Assembly: GCF_003751445.1 (NCBI RefSeq)
Contig: NZ_RJUU01000002.1
Span: 930,001-994,000, forward strand
DNA: 64,000 nt
Direction of reading: 5' to 3'
Source of the DNA: Streptomyces sp. 840.1
Lineage (GTDB): Bacteria; Actinomycetota; Actinomycetes; Streptomycetales; Streptomycetaceae
Made by a program: the position numbers and the translations under genes. Numbering within the stretch: position 1 is the stretch's first letter; each line of letters begins with the position of its first letter. A model generated the notes under the pieces. That model was not told the DNA's origin. It saw nothing but the letters and a program-made list of their open reading frames with translations, and ran no database searches. Positions 46,262 to 54,376 of the stretch are shown here, one piece after another.

Positions 46262-47296
46262 GTGGGCGTCAGCCTCAAGGACGTTGCGCAACGGGCGGGC
46301 GTATCCATCAAGACCGTGTCGAACGTGGTGAACAACTATCAGCACGTCACACCGAAGATGCGCGCCAAGGTGCAGCAGGCCATCGACGAGCTCGGCTACC
46401 GGCCGAACCTCACCGCACGGCATCTGCGCAAGGGCCGTACGGGCATCATCGCCCTCGCCGTCCCCGAGTTCGGCAACCCGTACTTCGGGGAGCTGGCCGG
46501 GGAGGTCGTCGACGCGGCCGCCCGGCACGACTACACCGTGCTGGTCGACCACACGGGCGGGCTCCGGGAGAAGGAACTCCTGGTCAGCCAGGGATTCCGG
46601 TCCCATGTGATCGACGGCCTCATCCTCAGCCCCATCCACCTGGAGACCGAGGACCTGATGGCACGGGCCGAGACGGCCCCGATGGTGCTGCTCGGCGAGC
46701 GCGAGTACGAGGCGCCCTACGACCACATCGCCATCGACAACGTGGCGGCCTCCCGGGAGGCCGTACGCCACCTCATCGACCAGGGCAACCGGCGGATCGC
46801 CTTCCTCGGCTCGCGCACCGGCCGCGAACGGCAGCCGGCCCACCTGCGGCTGCGCGGCTGGCGGGAGGAGCTCGCCGCCGAGGGCATCGTCCCCGACGAG
46901 TCACTGGTCGTCGTCACCGACGGCTACGGCCGCGAGGACGGGGCCACCGCGATGGCCGCCCTCCTGGACCGGGGCGAGCAGCCCGACGCCGTGTTCGCCT
47001 ACAACGACCTCATCGCCATCGGGGCGATGCGCACCCTCTCCGAACGCGGTCTGCGCATCCCCGAGGACGTCGCCGTGGTCGGCTTCGACGACATCGAGGA
47101 GAGCCTCTACGGGGCCACCACCCTCACCACGGTCGCCCCGGACAAGGAGGCCATCGCCCGGCTCGCCGTCGACAGCCTCGTGGAGCGACTCTCCGGCGAC
47201 GCGTCCCCCGCCCCCCGGCGCCCCCGGCCCGGCTACCGGCTCATCGTCCGGGAGTCCACCGTCCCCCGGCCCCCCGCACGGCCGGCCGGAACCTAG
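46262..47296 (+). CDS. LacI-family repressor of the furanose operon
   Basis: 344-residue LacI/GalR repressor. The helix-turn-helix is VSLKDVAQRAGVSIKTVSNVV at residues 3-23 and the hinge helix PKMRAKVQQAIDELGYRPN. The effector domain has IALAVPEFGNPYFGELAGEVV, LILSPIHLETEDL, VFAYNDLIAIGAM and VAVVGFDDIEESLYG. GTG 46262 with GGGAG close upstream. As the fifth gene of the operon it is probably autoregulated through the palindrome at 40828-40839. Its stop codon TAG is formed by the first bases of a MITE-like element, though the C-terminus appears to have normal length. Confidence 0.92.
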   Translation: MGVSLKDVAQRAGVSIKTVSNVVNNYQHVTPKMRAKVQQAIDELGYRPNLTARHLRKGRTGIIALAVPEFGNPYFGELAGEVVDAAARHDYTVLVDHTGGLREKELLVSQGFRSHVIDGLILSPIHLETEDLMARAETAPMVLLGEREYEAPYDHIAIDNVAASREAVRHLIDQGNRRIAFLGSRTGRERQPAHLRLRGWREELAAEGIVPDESLVVVTDGYGREDGATAMAALLDRGEQPDAVFAYNDLIAIGAMRTLSERGLRIPEDVAVVGFDDIEESLYGATTLTTVAPDKEAIARLAVDSLVERLSGDASPAPRRPRPGYRLIVRESTVPRPPARPAGT

Positions 47297-47381
47297 GGCG
47301 TGTTTCGAAAGCAGCGTCGTCCGCCGGCAGGGCGGGCGTGCCGGACGCCGCCACGCAGACGGGACTTTCGAAACACGCCCT
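47295..47381. mobile_element. MITE-like element with 17-bp perfect terminal inverted repeats
   Basis: 87 bases bounded by AGGGCGTGTTTCGAAAG (47295-47311) and its exact complement (47365-47381). The GGGCGTGTTTCGAAAG-type end resembles termini seen around insertion elements in Streptomyces genomes (from memory). The inside is too short for a gene. No target-site duplication is clear. It can also fold into a hairpin and act as a terminator. Confidence 0.65.
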
Positions 47382-47421
47382 GGTACCCCTCCCGGCCGTC
47401 CGCTCCTCGCAAGGACCTCTG

Positions 47422-48495
47422 ATGCCTCGCCCCACCGTGAACCGCAAACCGTTCGGCGCCCATGGGAACACGGACGTCGATGTCTGGACGCTCGACTCCG
47501 GCAACGGAGTCCGCGCCGAGATCCTCACCTACGGCGGCATCCTGCATCGTCTGACCGTGCCGGACACCGGGGGAGCCCCCGCGTCCGTCGTCCGGTCACC
47601 GGCGGACCTGGCCGGCTACACGGGCGGCAGCCCGTTCTTCGGCGCCCTCATCGGCCGCTTCGCCAACCGCATCGCGCACGGCCGCTTCACCCTCGACGGG
47701 GCGGTGTACCAGGTCCCCGCCACCGACCGGGGACACGCTCTGCACGGGGGGCCCGGGGGCTTCCACACCCGCGTCTGGCAGGCCGACGGGGAAGCCACCG
47801 ACGTGGCCGCGAGGCTCCGGCTCACCCTGCACAGCCCCGACGGCGACATGGGATTCCCCGGTGCGCTGGACGTCACCGTCACCTACGTCCTCGACACGGC
47901 GGGCACCCTCACCCTCGGCTACACCGCGACGACGGACCGCCCCACCGTCGTCAACCTCACCAATCACGCCTACTTCGACCTCGCCGCCAAGGGAGACATC
48001 CTCGGCCACACCCTCCAGGTGGACGCCGACAGCTACCTCCCCGTCGACGAGGACGGCATCCCCGAAGGGCCGGCCGCGCCGGTGCACGCCACCCCGTTCG
48101 ACCTCACCACCCCGCGCACGGTCGGCGACCGGATCGCGCTCCCCGACGAACAGCTGCGCAGGGCGGGCGGCTTCGACCACTGCTGGATCATCCGGGACCG
48201 CAACACCGGTCTCAACCGCGCCGCCCGCCTCACCGCCCCCGGGGGCGGGCGGATCATGGAGGTGTGGACCACCGAACCCGGCATCCAGGTCTATACCGCC
48301 AACCAGCTCGACGGCACCCTCGCCGCCCTCGGCGGCGGCCGCCACGAACGTCACAGCGCCGTCTGCCTGGAGACCCAACACCTTCCCGACTCACCCAACC
48401 GGCCGGACCACCCGGGCACCGTGCTGCGCCCGGACGAGGTCTTCCGCAGCCGGACCGAGCTCAGGTTCCCGCACCTCGCGCCCGGCGCGGCCTGA
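47422..48495 (+). CDS. galM: Aldose 1-epimerase (mutarotase)
   Basis: Converts alpha- and beta-anomers of free aldoses such as galactose, arabinose or xylose, preparing imported sugars for kinases. 357 residues with the family motifs: FFGALIGRFANRIAHGRF, HALHGGPGGFHTRVW, the catalytic His in NLTNHAYFDLA, the AGGFDHCWI segment, and the catalytic Glu in CLETQHLPDSPNRPD. ATG 47422 has AAGGAC 5 bases upstream. It follows the LacI gene by about 125 bases, most of which is the MITE-like element, so it was probably part of the same operon. It may now rely on readthrough or its own promoter. Confidence 0.95.
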   Translation: MPRPTVNRKPFGAHGNTDVDVWTLDSGNGVRAEILTYGGILHRLTVPDTGGAPASVVRSPADLAGYTGGSPFFGALIGRFANRIAHGRFTLDGAVYQVPATDRGHALHGGPGGFHTRVWQADGEATDVAARLRLTLHSPDGDMGFPGALDVTVTYVLDTAGTLTLGYTATTDRPTVVNLTNHAYFDLAAKGDILGHTLQVDADSYLPVDEDGIPEGPAAPVHATPFDLTTPRTVGDRIALPDEQLRRAGGFDHCWIIRDRNTGLNRAARLTAPGGGRIMEVWTTEPGIQVYTANQLDGTLAALGGGRHERHSAVCLETQHLPDSPNRPDHPGTVLRPDEVFRSRTELRFPHLAPGAA

Positions 48496-48518
48496 GCCCC
48501 CGGCCGCGAGCGTGAAAC

Positions 48519-48558
48519 GGCCCGGCCCGCGGATGTCGTACTCTCCGCGGGCCGGGCC
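48519..48558. terminator. Bidirectional terminator between galM and the amylase gene
   Basis: Perfect 15-bp stem (48519-48533 with 48544-48558) and 10-base loop between convergent genes. Confidence 0.85.
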
Positions 48559-48573
48559 TCCTGCTGTGCCGCG

Positions 48574-51500
48574 CTACTTCAGGTACGGACCCGCCGCCCC
48601 GACCTTCCCCGGAGCGGCGTTGCGGCCGCCGAGGTCCAGGACGTAGACCCGCATGTTGCCCTTGCCGGGGGCCGCCACGGCCAGCTTGCCGTCCGTCACC
48701 ACCTTCGTGTCACCGGTGACGGCGTCCTTGTAGGTGCCGTTGGGGACACCCGTGTACGTGGCCGCGGAGGTGACCGTCACCAGGGCGAAGCTGTCCACTC
48801 CGCTCGCGGCGTCGGTGTAGCGCCGCTTGTACGCCATCTGCCCGGTGATGCCCTCGGTGGAGTACTGACCCATCTGCAGGGCCGGCACCGCACGACGGAT
48901 CTCGTTGAGCCGCTGGACGTGCTTGACCAGCGGCTTGCTCAGCGTGTTCGCGACCTCGCCGGTGGCCGACGAGACCTTGCCGAAGTCGGAGGCCTCGACC
49001 GTGCCCGCGACATGGTCGCCGTAGTAGGCGCGGCCGGTGGTCGCCAGCGGGCAGCTGGGCCCGCAGTCGATCTTCTTGCCGGCCTGGAACTCGATCTCCG
49101 ATCCGTAGTAGAGCGTGGGGATGCCGCGGAACGTCCACATCAGGGCCATGTTCTCGGCCCAGGCGTCGGTGCCGCCCGCATAGCGCTCACTGCTCTTGTT
49201 GGGGCCGTAGTCGTGACTGTCCACGTAGACGACGTTGTACGTGGCGTCGTTGTAACTGTCGTCCGAGTCCTTGCCGTTGTTGTAGGCGTTGTTGGCGTCC
49301 CCGAAGTTCATGTGCATCCGCATGTCGATGACGTTCATGCCGGAGAACTTGCTGTGGTCGGGGGTGTGATAGGCGTTCCCGTCGAGGAAGGCGTTGGTGG
49401 ACGTCGGCTGTGCACCGGTGCCCAGCTTCTCCTCGTAGTCGTACATCTCCAGGGCGGCCTTGGTGTCGTCGGCGTTGTACTCCTTGCGCTCCTTCCAGGT
49501 GAAGAACTGCGCGGAGTGGTTGACCGAGCCGCGGTTCCACTTGTCGTTGACGAACGCGCCCACCTCACCGAAGACGAAGAAGTTCTTCGCCGCCTCAGCG
49601 CCGAACTGCTGGGTGACGCGCTCCTGGATCGCCGGCAGGAACCGGCGGTTCCAGGTGGTGCGTGGAATGTGGACGGCGGTGTCGATCCGGAAGCCGTCGA
49701 CGCCCATGTCGATGTACTTGTTGTACGCCCCGATCAGGTAGTTCTGGACGGGGGCGGACTCGGTGTTGAAGTCGGCCAGATCGTCGTGCAGCCAGCAGGA
49801 GCGCGAGTCCTCTCCCTCCCAGTTCCCCAGCCAGCAGTTGTGGTAGTACTGCTTCGGGAACATGCCCGAAGTCGGGTTGGGCCACTGGCAGTTGTAGATC
49901 CGGTAGCCCTCAGGGGAGGTGTACTGCGTGGGCTTCCCCCAGTCCACGCAGGTGTTGCCGGCCGGCTCCGCGGTCGACCACAGGTCACCGTTGTAGTACG
50001 ACTTGCCGGTCTTGGGGTCGATGGTCAGACCGTCGTACTCGAAGCCGTCCTGCTTCTCGTCGTAGTACCAGCTCCACTGGTCGTCCCGGACCCCGTAGAC
50101 GGTCGGCGTGTACAGGCCCTTGGCGCCCCAGCGCGAGGAGTGGTTGTAGACGACGTCCTGGTAGATCTTCATGCCCTTGGCGTGCGCGGCGTTGATCAGG
50201 TCCTGGTACGAGGCGCCCGCCGATTCGAGCCGGGGGTCGACCTTGTAGAAGTCGTAGCCGTGATAGCCGTGGTAGTCGTAGTCGGACCGGTTCAGGACCA
50301 CCGGAGTGATCCAGATCGCGGAGAAGCCCAGGCCCTTGACGTAGTCGAGCTTGTTGACCAGGCCCTTGAAGTCGCCCCGGAACATGGGGTCGTTGTTGGC
50401 GGCGTTCCCGGACTTCACATCCTGGTTTCCGCCCCTGTTGTTGCTCGTGTCCCCGTCGTTGAAGCGGGCGGTGAGGACGAAGTAGATCGGGTCCTTGCGG
50501 GGGTCGGTGCCCAGCGGCTTGCCGGCTGCCGGAGTCGCGGGCCTGGTTCCCGTGGTCGCCTTGGCGGCGGCGGACGGCGCCGAGGTGTTGCCCGCCGCGT
50601 CGACCGCCCTGACGGTGTAGCTGTACGCGGTCTTCTCCTCGAGGTTGGCGTCGGAGAAGACGGTCGAGCCGACGTCGCTCACCATCGTGCCCTTGCTGCC
50701 ACCGGTACGGGTGACCTGGTACTTCGTCACTCCCCGGTTGTCGCTGGACGGTTCCCAGGTGAGGACGACCGACACGCCGTCCGCGTCGGCCTTCACGGTG
50801 GCCGGGACGGTGGGTGCCTCGGTGTCCGGCGGTTCGGCGACGCAGGGGTCCGCGGCGTCCTTGGTGACCTTCCGGTCCTTGACCGTGGTGACCCCTGCGG
50901 GGATGCGGTAGTCGCTGCCGTTGTTGTTGTCCCAGACCCCGTTGCCGTTGTTGAAGGCGGCCTGCATCTCCGTGGCGCTGCCGAGGTCGACCGACCGCTT
51001 CACCCAGCCGGTGCAGGCGGCTTCCATGCCGACGCCGGGCACGGTGGTCCAGGCGCCTCCGGCGGGCCGGTAGTGCAGGTTCGTGGTGCTCCAGCCGACG
51101 GTCTTGGTCGAGTAGTAGACCGTCGCGCCGTTCCCCGTACCCGGCGAGGGCTCCTGGCCCGGATCGGTCCCGGCGCACGGATCGCTGTGCGCCACCACGC
51201 CGTCCTTGACGGTGATGGTGCCGGTCCCCAGCGCGTAGTTCTTGCCGGAGTTGTTGTCCCAGACGCCCGATCCGTTGTTGAAGGTGGCGGCCAGCCCCGA
51301 TGAACTGCCCAGCGGAACGGTCTTCTTGACCCAGTCCGTGCAGGCGGCCTCCATACGTGTGCCGGGCACGGCCGTCCAGGAGCCGCCGTCGGGTGCGTAG
51401 TGGAGGTTGTACGCGGTCCAGTCGCGGGTCTTGGTGTAGTAGAAGACCGTGGCGGTGTTCTCGGCGGCCGCCACGGGCACGGCTGACGAGGCGTCCGCCG

Positions 51501-51594
51501 GATCCGGTACGGCGGTGAGCAGACTCAGCAGCCCGGCGGCGGCCGCCGCTGCTGCCAGAGGGCGTCTGAGCCGTCGGTGGGGGATGCGTTTCAT
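48574..51594 (-). CDS. Secreted GH13 alpha-amylase with two CBM25-type modules
   Basis: 1006-residue exported starch-degrading enzyme. The signal peptide ends near residue 36 (ADASSA). Two CBM25-like starch-binding modules follow (about 48-135 and 155-245; ATVFYYTKTRDW and ATVYYSTKTVGW, each with FNNG-GVWDNN), then an FnIII domain (about 265-345) and the GH13 barrel. Conserved regions are DVVYNHSS (I), GFRIDTAVHI with the nucleophile Asp (II), FGEVGAF with the acid/base Glu (III) and VDSHD (IV). A C-terminal beta-sandwich closes it. The ATG 51592-51594 has GGAGAG upstream. It is not linked to the furanose operon and is probably controlled by a MalR-type regulator. Confidence 0.94.
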   Translation of the reverse strand: MKRIPHRRLRRPLAAAAAAAGLLSLLTAVPDPADASSAVPVAAAENTATVFYYTKTRDWTAYNLHYAPDGGSWTAVPGTRMEAACTDWVKKTVPLGSSSGLAATFNNGSGVWDNNSGKNYALGTGTITVKDGVVAHSDPCAGTDPGQEPSPGTGNGATVYYSTKTVGWSTTNLHYRPAGGAWTTVPGVGMEAACTGWVKRSVDLGSATEMQAAFNNGNGVWDNNNGSDYRIPAGVTTVKDRKVTKDAADPCVAEPPDTEAPTVPATVKADADGVSVVLTWEPSSDNRGVTKYQVTRTGGSKGTMVSDVGSTVFSDANLEEKTAYSYTVRAVDAAGNTSAPSAAAKATTGTRPATPAAGKPLGTDPRKDPIYFVLTARFNDGDTSNNRGGNQDVKSGNAANNDPMFRGDFKGLVNKLDYVKGLGFSAIWITPVVLNRSDYDYHGYHGYDFYKVDPRLESAGASYQDLINAAHAKGMKIYQDVVYNHSSRWGAKGLYTPTVYGVRDDQWSWYYDEKQDGFEYDGLTIDPKTGKSYYNGDLWSTAEPAGNTCVDWGKPTQYTSPEGYRIYNCQWPNPTSGMFPKQYYHNCWLGNWEGEDSRSCWLHDDLADFNTESAPVQNYLIGAYNKYIDMGVDGFRIDTAVHIPRTTWNRRFLPAIQERVTQQFGAEAAKNFFVFGEVGAFVNDKWNRGSVNHSAQFFTWKERKEYNADDTKAALEMYDYEEKLGTGAQPTSTNAFLDGNAYHTPDHSKFSGMNVIDMRMHMNFGDANNAYNNGKDSDDSYNDATYNVVYVDSHDYGPNKSSERYAGGTDAWAENMALMWTFRGIPTLYYGSEIEFQAGKKIDCGPSCPLATTGRAYYGDHVAGTVEASDFGKVSSATGEVANTLSKPLVKHVQRLNEIRRAVPALQMGQYSTEGITGQMAYKRRYTDAASGVDSFALVTVTSAATYTGVPNGTYKDAVTGDTKVVTDGKLAVAAPGKGNMRVYVLDLGGRNAAPGKVGAAGPYLK

Positions 51595-51740
51595 TCGTCT
51601 CTCCAGGGGAGTGCGACGGCCACCTGGCCGTCACGGCCGACAGCGGGCGCTCATCGAGCACCCGCAGGTCCCGCCGGAGAACCCGGACGCGCCTCGGGGT
51701 TCGGGCGAGCAGTGCTTCCGACAGCAAGAACCGTCTGAAT

Positions 51741-51751
51741 GTTGCTGCAAC
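51741..51751. promoter_or_regulatory. Palindrome upstream of the amylase gene (possible MalR-type operator)
   Basis: GTTGCTGCAAC, an 11-base palindrome (GTTGC-T-GCAAC), about 147 bases before the amylase start, in an otherwise gene-free 293-base gap to the thioesterase gene. TTGCAG-type repeats are known in maltose-regulated amylase promoters of Streptomyces. Assignment to MalR is inferred. Confidence 0.4.
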
Positions 51752-51887
51752 CTTTTGCGACCAGGAAGTTACCCGTGCATGACAGGTACGTACAGGGTCC
51801 GGACGGTGACGATTGCGGGGGGACCCGGCGGCGTGCGCTGCCGTCCGGCGGGGGAATGCCGGATCACGCCGTGCTGTTTCGACGTCC

Positions 51888-52304
51888 ATGACCTTCTTTG
51901 TTGACGTCACCGTGCGCGGCTACGAGCTCGACACCCAGGGCCATCTGAACCAGGCCGTATACCTCCAGTACGCCGAGCACGCGCGCTGGGAGCTGCTGCG
52001 GGCCGCCGGACTGCCGCAGGACAAGCTGCTGGCCGACGGGGTGGGGCCGGTCGCACTGGAGGTCACGGTGAGGTTCCGCCGCGAACTGCGGGGCGGCGAG
52101 CGGGTACGGGTGTCCTGCCGGTTCGACTACGGCGAGGGCAAGACCTTCACGGTCGCGCAGCAGATCCTCAAGGAGGACGGCACGGTCGCGGCGGACATCA
52201 CGGGCGTTGCCGGCATCCTCGACCTGTCGACCCGCAGGCTGGTCCCCGACCCGGGCGGCCGTCTCGCCTCGCTCGCCAAGGACCCGGAGCTGCTGGCCGG
52301 CTGA
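51888..52304 (+). CDS. Acyl-CoA thioesterase (hotdog fold)
   Basis: 138-residue hotdog thioesterase of the 4-hydroxybenzoyl-CoA thioesterase/YbgC type. The signature YELDTQGHLNQAVYLQYAEHARWELL has the catalytic Asp/Gly/His/Asn pattern, followed by the strands VALEVTVRFRREL and RVRVSCRFDYGEGKTFTVAQQI. ATG 51888 starts MTFFVDVTVRGYELD, the family N-terminus; no clear ribosome site precedes it, so the mRNA may be leaderless. The acyl substrate is unknown. The next gene downstream is unrelated and separated by about 80 bases. Confidence 0.9.
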   Translation: MTFFVDVTVRGYELDTQGHLNQAVYLQYAEHARWELLRAAGLPQDKLLADGVGPVALEVTVRFRRELRGGERVRVSCRFDYGEGKTFTVAQQILKEDGTVAADITGVAGILDLSTRRLVPDPGGRLASLAKDPELLAG

Positions 52305-52385
52305 CGCCTACTCACATCGCGGGCCCGGACGGGGCCATATCGGCAGAGCCGTCCCGGCGCGGCGGCCGTCCGGCAGGATGGCCGC

Positions 52386-52784
52386 GTGTTGGTCAGAACA
52401 GAGACGGTGCGGCAGGCCCCTTCGACGCCCGCGGTGGTCCGCGTCCACTGCGCGGTGGGAACCGCGGTGGTGCACTGGCGGGGCGCCCCGGACGGGCCGG
52501 GCGCCGAACACCATGTGGAGTGGACCGTCGACGAGGGCATCGACTGGGCGGTGAACACACGTCCGGCGGCCTCCGCGACGCCGAAGCTGTCGCAGGAGGC
52601 CGGCCGCGTCGTCTTCCGGGGCCGCCTCAGCCTCAGGGAGGACGACGTGGCCGTACTGGACATGGGCGGCGCGCTGATCCTGCTCGATCTGGCAGGTCCC
52701 CGGCCCCCGGACGGCGCCGACGGGTCGTGGATCGAGATTCACGTGGGCCGGGACCACGTCAGCGTCTGGCCGTACCTGCCCTGA
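52386..52784 (+). CDS. Hypothetical protein
   Basis: 132-residue protein not recognised. It seems all-beta: VVRVHCAVGTAVVHWRGAP, HHVEWTVDEGIDWAVN, GRVVFRGRLSLREDDVAVLDMGGALILLDL and SWIEIHVGRDHVSVWPYLP. No signal peptide or membrane segment. Coding character (G/C-rich third positions) is good through the whole frame. GTG 52386 or TTG 52389 may be the start; GGCAGGA lies upstream. It is convergent with the SDR gene. Confidence 0.65.
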   Translation: MLVRTETVRQAPSTPAVVRVHCAVGTAVVHWRGAPDGPGAEHHVEWTVDEGIDWAVNTRPAASATPKLSQEAGRVVFRGRLSLREDDVAVLDMGGALILLDLAGPRPPDGADGSWIEIHVGRDHVSVWPYLP

Positions 52785-52799
52785 CCCCCGTCGGCCCCG

Positions 52800-52826
52800 G
52801 ACGACGGCTCTCCCGCGCCCGTCGTC
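52800..52826. terminator. Convergent terminator before the SDR gene end
   Basis: Eight-bp stem GACGACGG (52800-52807) with CCGTCGTC (52819-52826), overlapping the SDR stop codon; a short bidirectional hairpin. Confidence 0.5.
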
Positions 52827-53784
52827 AGAACGCGTCGAGCCCGGTGAGCCCGGCGGACAGTTCCCACAGCCGCGACGCCGCTTCGCGGTCGGTGGCCCAT
52901 GGCTTGACCCCGCCGACGAGCATGTCCTCGGTGGTGGCCGGTTCCGCGATGTCGCAGTCCTGGCAGTAGGCGCCCCCGTCACCGTCGAGCAGCGGTGACG
53001 TCGCGGCCCATACGGCTGTCGCCGCGCCCTGCTGCGGGGTCTTGAAGCCCGCGGACGGCGCCCCGTCCGGGGTCACCCAGCCCTGCGCGAGCCATTCCTC
53101 GCGGGGGATGTGGCGCTGCAGCGGGGTGAGGATGCTGCCGGGGTGCACCGCGAATGCCCGCAGCCCGAGGCCGGAGCCGAGGCTGTCGAGGTGGCGGGCG
53201 AAGAGGGCGTTGGCGGTCTTGGACTGGGCGTAGGCCAGCCAGCGGTCGTAGCCGGTGCGGAAGTGGATGTCGTCCCAGCGGATGCCGGACAGGAAATGAC
53301 CGGACGAGGCCACGGACACCACCCGTGCCCCTCCGGAGGCCGAGGCCAGGGCCGGACGGAGACGCTGGACGAGCGCGAAGTGCCCGAGGTGATTGACCGC
53401 GAAATGCGCCTCCCAGCCGGGACCGGTCCGTGTTTCCGGGCAGGCCATGATGCCCGCGCTGTTGATGAGGATGCCGAGGGAACGGCCGGTGTCCAGGAAA
53501 CGGCCGGCGAAGGCGCGGATGCTCTCGGGATCCGCCAGGTCGAGAGCGTGCACCTCTGCTCCGGGGACCTCGCGCAGAGCGCGTTCGGCGGCCTCGGGAC
53601 GGCGGGCGGGGACGACGACGTGTGCTCCCGCCCGCACGAGGGCGCGGGTGGTCTCCAGCCCGAGGCCGGAATACCCGCCGGTGACGAGGGCGGTCGTGCC
53701 TGTCAGGTCGATGCCGGCGAGGACGTCGTCGGCCGTGCTGTGGGCACCGAATGCGGTGCCGATCCTGCGCTGCTTCGTGATCAT
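52825..53784 (-). CDS. Short-chain dehydrogenase/reductase
   Basis: 319-residue NAD(P)-dependent oxidoreductase with a Rossmann fold. The glycine-rich loop is ALVTGGYSGLGLETTRAL with a following Arg-Arg pair (PARRPEA) suggesting NADP. ILINSAGIMAC corresponds to the NNAG motif, Ser sits in VSVASSGH, and the active site is YAQSKTAN (YxxxK). The length and TPLQRHIPREEW region are those of the WW-domain-oxidoreductase-like/retinol-dehydrogenase-like bacterial group. ATG 53784. Divergent from an ArsR gene with an inverted repeat in between, so it is probably the regulated target. Confidence 0.92.
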   Translation of the reverse strand: MITKQRRIGTAFGAHSTADDVLAGIDLTGTTALVTGGYSGLGLETTRALVRAGAHVVVPARRPEAAERALREVPGAEVHALDLADPESIRAFAGRFLDTGRSLGILINSAGIMACPETRTGPGWEAHFAVNHLGHFALVQRLRPALASASGGARVVSVASSGHFLSGIRWDDIHFRTGYDRWLAYAQSKTANALFARHLDSLGSGLGLRAFAVHPGSILTPLQRHIPREEWLAQGWVTPDGAPSAGFKTPQQGAATAVWAATSPLLDGDGGAYCQDCDIAEPATTEDMLVGGVKPWATDREAASRLWELSAGLTGLDAF

Positions 53785-53910
53785 CCCCCGACGCTAGGAG
53801 CTGGAGTGCACGCCAGGTCAAGATGAGCTGCCGGGGTCCTGGGGCGAACGGCGTCCCGCGACCACCGGTGTCCTCCGGTCATCCGTGTGTGCGAAGGACC
53901 GGCCCCGAGC

Positions 53911-53930
53911 TACGACGGATCTCGTATTAT
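53911..53930. promoter_or_regulatory. ArsR operator and -10 box in the SDR/ArsR divergent region
   Basis: Inverted repeat TACGA (53911-53915) and TCGTA (53922-53926), 6-base spacer, overlapped by a good -10 box TATTAT (53925-53930) reading towards the ArsR gene. This is the usual autoregulation layout. Confidence 0.5.
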
Positions 53931-53965
53931 GGGAGCCCCGGACGAAGCGACGATGTGGAGCCACC

Positions 53966-54334
53966 GTGACCCCTGCCAGTGCCACAGAGCCGGCCGTCGG
54001 CGCGCGCACGCTGGCCCACCCGGCGCGTGAGGACATCAGGATCGAGGCGGTGCTGCACGCGCTCTCCGACCCGGTGCGGCTGTGCGTGGTGCGTGAACTG
54101 GCTGCCGCCGAGGAGGAACTCACCTGTTCCCGGTTCGACCTGCCGGTGACCAAGTCGACCACCACCCACCACTTCCGGGTGCTGCGCGAGAGCGGTGTCG
54201 TCCAGCAGATCTACCGGGGCACCGCCAAGATGAACGGGCTGCGCCGGGAGGATCTGGAGGCGCTGTTCCCCGGACTGCTGGACCGTGTGCTCGACGCGGC
54301 GAACCGGCAGGCGGACCGGCTCGGCGAGGGCTGA
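53966..54334 (+). CDS. ArsR-family transcriptional regulator
   Basis: 122-residue winged helix-turn-helix regulator. It has AVLHALSDPVRLCVVRELAA (first helices), the recognition region DLPVTKSTTTHHFRVLRESGVV and the wing IYRGTAKMNGLRREDLEALFPGLLDRVL. The metal-binding ELCVCDL motif of true ArsR/SmtB is replaced by ELTCSRFDL, with one Cys left, so it is likely not a metal sensor. GTG 53966 with GGAG 5 bases upstream was chosen; the frame is open to 53885 but crosses the operator. Probably represses itself and the divergent SDR gene. Confidence 0.9.
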   Translation: MTPASATEPAVGARTLAHPAREDIRIEAVLHALSDPVRLCVVRELAAAEEELTCSRFDLPVTKSTTTHHFRVLRESGVVQQIYRGTAKMNGLRREDLEALFPGLLDRVLDAANRQADRLGEG

Positions 54335-54376
54335 CCGCCTGCGCCACCGCCGCCAGCGATACCGCCGTGGGCGCCC

